Positions 60,733-64,000 of a stretch of 64,000 nucleotides of DNA are shown one piece after another (within the stretch, counting starts at the first letter, position 1; the number at the start of each line of letters is the position of its first letter). Made by a program: the position numbers and the translations under genes. Origin of the DNA: Pontibacter sp. FD36. GTDB taxonomy: Bacteria; Bacteroidota; Bacteroidia; Cytophagales; Hymenobacteraceae. The stretch covers positions 124,001 to 188,000 of the forward strand of contig NZ_JADPMP010000011.1 of assembly GCF_015686655.1 (NCBI RefSeq). The letters run 5' to 3'. The notes under the pieces were generated by a model that was not told the DNA's origin, searched no databases, and worked only from the letters and a program-made list of their open reading frames with translations.

Positions 60733-63039
60733 TTACTCCAGTACGGCTATTTTAGTGATACAGGTTTGACGTGTCTCGCGGTCAGCTGCGAAGACCAGAT
60801 ATACGCCGGCTTTTACGCGCTTGCCGTTGTACCCGCGGGCATCCCAGGTAAGTGTGCCGCCGGTGGCTCTCGCTTTGTATACCAGCGTACCGTTGATGTC
60901 GGTGATGCGCACATCGGCGTTGTTTGGCAGCCCGGACACGCCAATCAGACCAGTATAATCAGGCCTTACCGGGTTCGGGTATACCTGGGCACACTCAGGC
61001 TTGCCTTCTGTGATCGTAGCGCCTGAACGATAAGACGCTATACCTTCACCTGTCACCACAAACACTTCACCGGAGCTGTGCTCTATAGCTACCGACAATA
61101 CTCTGTTAGAAGGCAAAGGACTGTTCTGTATGGTAAAATGCTGCAGCAGGCGATCCCCATCTGGGCTGAAGAGCCAGAGTCCGTTGTCAGTGGCCATCCA
61201 CTTGCGGTTGGCACCGTCCACAGCAATGTCGCGCACCAGTTGCCCACCGAGCAGCGGCCGTCCTTCAATGATCGGGATCCGGGCATCGTACACCTGACCA
61301 GCGAACACAGCGGCCGTACTATAAAACACACCCACTCCTGCTGACGTCCCGATCCACATGTCGCCGTTCAGGTCCTTGGTGATGCTGTACACGGCTCCGC
61401 TTGGCAAGTTGCCATTGCCAGCGCCTGCCCTGAGCTCCCGCACCTGCTGTTTTGCCTCGTCATACACGACCAAGCCGTTGCGCACATTACCTGCATGGCT
61501 AATACTCAACCACTTGTACCCATTATCGTCTATCGCCAGTCGCTCCAGGTTGCTGTTATCGGCTATACCTGGCAGATTGAACCCCTGCCACTCCCCGTCC
61601 GGACGCAGCACATGCAAGCCCGGCGCACCGGCTACCCGGTGGCGGTTCACCACCCATACCTGCCCGGCAGCATCCACGGCCACATCGATCAGACGTACCT
61701 GCTCGGTGCGGTCGGTAGTTGGCTGCGTGCTAAGCAGCGTGCTGTTAGTGCCATTGTAGAGTAACGGTTGCTCCTCTCCTTTCCAGACCAGCAAGCCATT
61801 CCCGTAAGTCGCCATGTATACATGTCCTGTCACCGGATTGTAGACTGCATCCACAAAGTCCCGGAGCGGCGTGCCACCTGACGGTGATAAAGCAGGGCTG
61901 TTGTTATACCATTGCCCGCCCTGGTAACCGTAGTAGCCATCAGTGCGGTTGAGGGGCTGGTAATTATCGCTGTAGCCTCCGCTGAGCACATACACCACCC
62001 CATTGCCAGCAGCCACCCGGAAGCTGTTGCTCGACGCAGGACCTGGCGGGGCAAAAGTCTTCAGCTCACTCTCAAGTCCCCAAGCAATCAGGCCGCTGCG
62101 CCTGTCTGCCACCCATGTCGTGCTCCCGGCATCCTGCACCGCCATGCGTGGCGCCTGTATACCTGGGTGCTGCAACATAGAGGCTACCCCACGGTTATCC
62201 AGCAGCAAAACGCCCTGTTCTGTAGCACTTAGCAGGTAATTGGTAGAAGATTGCAGATGCAAAATGTTGCTGGCATCAGGTATAGGAACCTGCTCCCAGA
62301 CACCCTGCCGGAGCACACGCAGGCCATAGGCCACCGACGCCAGGTATACCTGATTCTGAAAAGAGGCCATGGCAGTTAGGTTGGCATTTTGTGGAAGACC
62401 AGTAGACACTGCCTGCCAACTGCGGAAATCTTTTAGGTTGCTTGTCAGACGGTTGGCACGCCATACCTGCCGGTCCGTCATCAGGTATAGCCAGTCGCCT
62501 TGTACGGTGCTTGCTTTTATAGCAAGGCGCTCACCGCCAGGCCCGAGGTTAGTGTAAGTGTCTTTTATCTCCTGCTGGGCCAGATCAACAACTACTACCC
62601 CAAAAGCTGTGGACAGGTAGGCTGTTTTGTGATGGATGTGAATATGATGAATGGTTTTGTCCCCGTCGACGGCAAGGCGCAGGATGGAAGGCAGATTGAC
62701 GATTCGGTTTTCCTGCAACAGGTCGATGTTGGCGTTGGCGTAGGCGATAACAAGTGTAGCTGTTTCCGAATCGTAGCCAATGGTGCTGATGCGCTGCTCG
62801 CTCAGTCCGTCGATGCGGGTGACAGGCTGCACATTCCGGTACTCCTTGTCATAATAAAACAGGCCCTGATCGGCCGCCAGGTATACGCGGTCACCGGCAT
62901 CGGCCACAGCCCTGCCTTGGGTATAAGGCACGTGCAGCTGCCATTGTCCTATACCTACCGGACTCTGTGCCTGCACTAGTGCCGGCAGCCAAAGCAGCAC
63001 GACAGACAGGTATAGCAGACGCAAAAGCAGCTTCGGCAC
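60733..63039 (-). CDS. porZ: Type IX secretion PorZ-like beta-propeller protein
   Basis: A 768-residue secreted protein with a signal peptide (about 1-24, ALVQAQ), two beta-propeller halves built from two-component-regulator-type repeats (for example IGQWQLHVPYTQGRAVADAGDRVYLAADQGLFYYD and DGLSEQRISTIGYDSETATLVIAYANANIDLLQ) and a T9SS C-terminal sorting domain (VYPNPVRPDYTGLIGV, DVRITDINGTLVYKA, WDARGYNGKRVKAGVYLVFA). This architecture and the adjacent recO match PorZ, the surface protein that passes anionic LPS to the T9SS sortase in Porphyromonas. The name is given by architecture and neighbourhood. Confidence 0.82.
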   Translation of the reverse strand: MPKLLLRLLYLSVVLLWLPALVQAQSPVGIGQWQLHVPYTQGRAVADAGDRVYLAADQGLFYYDKEYRNVQPVTRIDGLSEQRISTIGYDSETATLVIAYANANIDLLQENRIVNLPSILRLAVDGDKTIHHIHIHHKTAYLSTAFGVVVVDLAQQEIKDTYTNLGPGGERLAIKASTVQGDWLYLMTDRQVWRANRLTSNLKDFRSWQAVSTGLPQNANLTAMASFQNQVYLASVAYGLRVLRQGVWEQVPIPDASNILHLQSSTNYLLSATEQGVLLLDNRGVASMLQHPGIQAPRMAVQDAGSTTWVADRRSGLIAWGLESELKTFAPPGPASSNSFRVAAGNGVVYVLSGGYSDNYQPLNRTDGYYGYQGGQWYNNSPALSPSGGTPLRDFVDAVYNPVTGHVYMATYGNGLLVWKGEEQPLLYNGTNSTLLSTQPTTDRTEQVRLIDVAVDAAGQVWVVNRHRVAGAPGLHVLRPDGEWQGFNLPGIADNSNLERLAIDDNGYKWLSISHAGNVRNGLVVYDEAKQQVRELRAGAGNGNLPSGAVYSITKDLNGDMWIGTSAGVGVFYSTAAVFAGQVYDARIPIIEGRPLLGGQLVRDIAVDGANRKWMATDNGLWLFSPDGDRLLQHFTIQNSPLPSNRVLSVAIEHSSGEVFVVTGEGIASYRSGATITEGKPECAQVYPNPVRPDYTGLIGVSGLPNNADVRITDINGTLVYKARATGGTLTWDARGYNGKRVKAGVYLVFAADRETRQTCITKIAVLE

Positions 63040-63128
63040 AGGTATAAAAATTAGGTATAGGTCTCGCTTATGTTATCAGGAATCATATGCAACGCACTGC
63101 GGCCTCGGCCACAGGTATAGCACCAGCG

Positions 63129-63722
63129 TTACTTCTTTTGCTTGATACCTTCCTGGAAGCAGTGGCGGCAGCGGGCTTCGTAAGATTCCGTTTCACCCAG
63201 CAGCACCTGCTGCTCTGATAAAGCATTGCGGTAAGAATAAGTCGCAATATCACCGCACTGCACACAGATGGCATGCACCTTGGTTACGTACTCGGCCACC
63301 GCCATCAAAGCCGGCATCGGTCCAAAGGGTTTGCCCAGGTAGTCCATGTCCAGGCCGGCGGCGATCACACGCACGCCACTGTTGGCCAGCTTCACGCATA
63401 CCTCGGCCAGGCCGTCGTCAAAGAACTGCGCCTCATCTATACCTACCACATCGCAACTGCCGCCCAGTAGCAGCATGTCCTGCGCAAAGTCTATCGGCGT
63501 AGAGCGTATGGCATTGGCATTGTGCGACACCACATCCTCTTCATGATAGCGCTTATCGATAGTCGGCTTGAATATCTCTACCTTCTGCTTGGCGATCTTG
63601 GCCCTGTTCAGTCGCCGGATCAGCTCTTCGGTCTTCCCCGAAAACATCGATCCGCAGATCACCTCTATCCACCCTCTTCTGATTGCGTGGTTCTCGTTAC
63701 CTACGCGCGGTTCTATAAACAT
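63129..63722 (-). CDS. tdk: Thymidine kinase
   Basis: Phosphorylates thymidine to dTMP with ATP in nucleotide salvage. The 197-residue type II enzyme has a P-loop GSMFSGKT (24-31), the catalytic base E98 in IDEAQFF, the lasso region and the zinc-binding cysteines CVQCGD and CRHCFQ. It is slightly longer than usual at the N-terminus ([20 protein letters not shown]), as in other Bacteroidota. Confidence 0.94.
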   Translation of the reverse strand: MFIEPRVGNENHAIRRGWIEVICGSMFSGKTEELIRRLNRAKIAKQKVEIFKPTIDKRYHEEDVVSHNANAIRSTPIDFAQDMLLLGGSCDVVGIDEAQFFDDGLAEVCVKLANSGVRVIAAGLDMDYLGKPFGPMPALMAVAEYVTKVHAICVQCGDIATYSYRNALSEQQVLLGETESYEARCRHCFQEGIKQKK

Positions 63723-63747
63723 GTACTATTTCGTAATGGCTGATTGG

Positions 63748-64000
63748 CTAGTTGCTATACTTCATGTGCGGGAGCATGGTCTGCTGGGGCACGCGGCCCT
63801 GGGCATCTCCGCTTACTAATGTACACTGGCAGGTCAGTCTTTCGTTAGCTTGTAGGCGGCCTCTGTCACGGTAGCGTTGTTCGCTGTCGGTGAGCGGACC
63901 GAAGTGCTCCAGCCCCTCCTGCACAATAATGCGGCAGGTGGTGCAGCGCCCCTTGGCTCCGCAGGCGTGCATCCAGTCGATGCCCTCAGCTTGTATGGCC
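63748..64000 (-). CDS. 2Fe-2S ferredoxin (partial, 5' end outside window)
   Basis: The last 83 codons of a plant/adrenodoxin-type [2Fe-2S] ferredoxin: HACGAKGRCTTCRIIV gives the C-x5-C-x2-C cluster ligands, and LTCQC provides the fourth cysteine near the C-terminus. The frame runs to the window edge, so the N-terminal beta-grasp half is missing. It probably carries electrons in a redox chain; no partner is visible. Confidence 0.85.
   Translation of the reverse strand, partial: AIQAEGIDWMHACGAKGRCTTCRIIVQEGLEHFGPLTDSEQRYRDRGRLQANERLTCQCTLVSGDAQGRVPQQTMLPHMKYSN

Noticed and set aside
1-64000. CRISPR arrays, rRNA or tRNA genes, and insertion sequences
   Set aside because: Direct reading of the intergenic regions found no regularly spaced repeats, no rRNA-like blocks, no cloverleaf sequences and no transposase genes; a covariance-model search would be needed to exclude tRNAs fully.

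Overview
The window comes from a member of the Bacteroidota, most likely a Cytophagales/Hymenobacteraceae bacterium of the Pontibacter/Hymenobacter kind. The evidence is three SusC/SusD outer-membrane uptake pairs, a type IX secretion protein of the PorZ type next to recO, the rpsU-xerC-hpf order, several exact Bacteroidota promoters (TTTG, 19-21 bases, TAnnTTTG), and gene products typical of that group. Base composition is moderate to high in GC, except for an AT-rich stretch at about 22.3-32.1 kb. This placement is inferred from gene content; no rRNA, tRNA or CRISPR array was seen.

Layout. 1-6.9 kb: a minus-strand housekeeping block with a partial ECF sigma factor, a YkvA-like membrane protein, aroE, a DUF368 lipid-carrier translocase, a phosphosulfolactate synthase (ComA) family gene, a TPR protein, an NAD-dependent epimerase/dehydratase and a CpsB-like PHP phosphatase. 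7.2-11.4 kb: acyl-CoA dehydrogenase, rpsU, xerC/D, hpf, then convergent metK. 11.7-12.7 kb: a PAP2 phosphatase followed by a decayed copy of its own 3' end. 12.8-32.1 kb: a minus-strand nutrient-acquisition region with three susC-susD pairs, an S9 prolyl-oligopeptidase-type peptidase and a secreted or lipid-anchored amidase. The first susC carries two in-frame TAG codons inside its signal peptide. The other two pairs are AT-rich and share a nearly identical promoter and 5' coding module.

32.3-36 kb: small membrane proteins (TM2, DUF2752, DUF2892), a DHFR-like reductase, a small orphan gene and a DEAD-box RNA helicase. 36.2-41.4 kb: a TetR-ABC-HlyD-TolC export operon whose ABC subunit has lost most ATPase motifs. 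41.7-49.6 kb: a secreted lamin-tail-domain protein, asd, a GNAT acetyltransferase, an FAD monooxygenase, a lysylphosphatidylglycerol-synthase-type membrane protein and scpA. 50-58.4 kb: dxs, a repeat-rich intergenic region, an alpha/beta hydrolase overlapping an MFS transporter, a lipocalin-like lipoprotein, a LysM protein, a MORN/TonB-C protein, ndk and a DHH phosphoesterase. 58.4-64 kb: two FKBP lipoproteins, recO, porZ, thymidine kinase and a partial 2Fe-2S ferredoxin.

No complete, obviously novel multi-gene system is visible. The signals that features do not explain are: a strongly over-represented word (AGGTATA, usually followed by G or C) on both strands and in all reading frames, which thins out in the AT-rich susCD region; the doubly nonsense-mutated susC; the ATPase-degenerate exporter; a hairpin holding the xerC start codon; a plus-strand terminator with no plus-strand gene (possible small RNA); a DnaA-box pair; and MITE-like palindromic repeats before the alpha/beta hydrolase.
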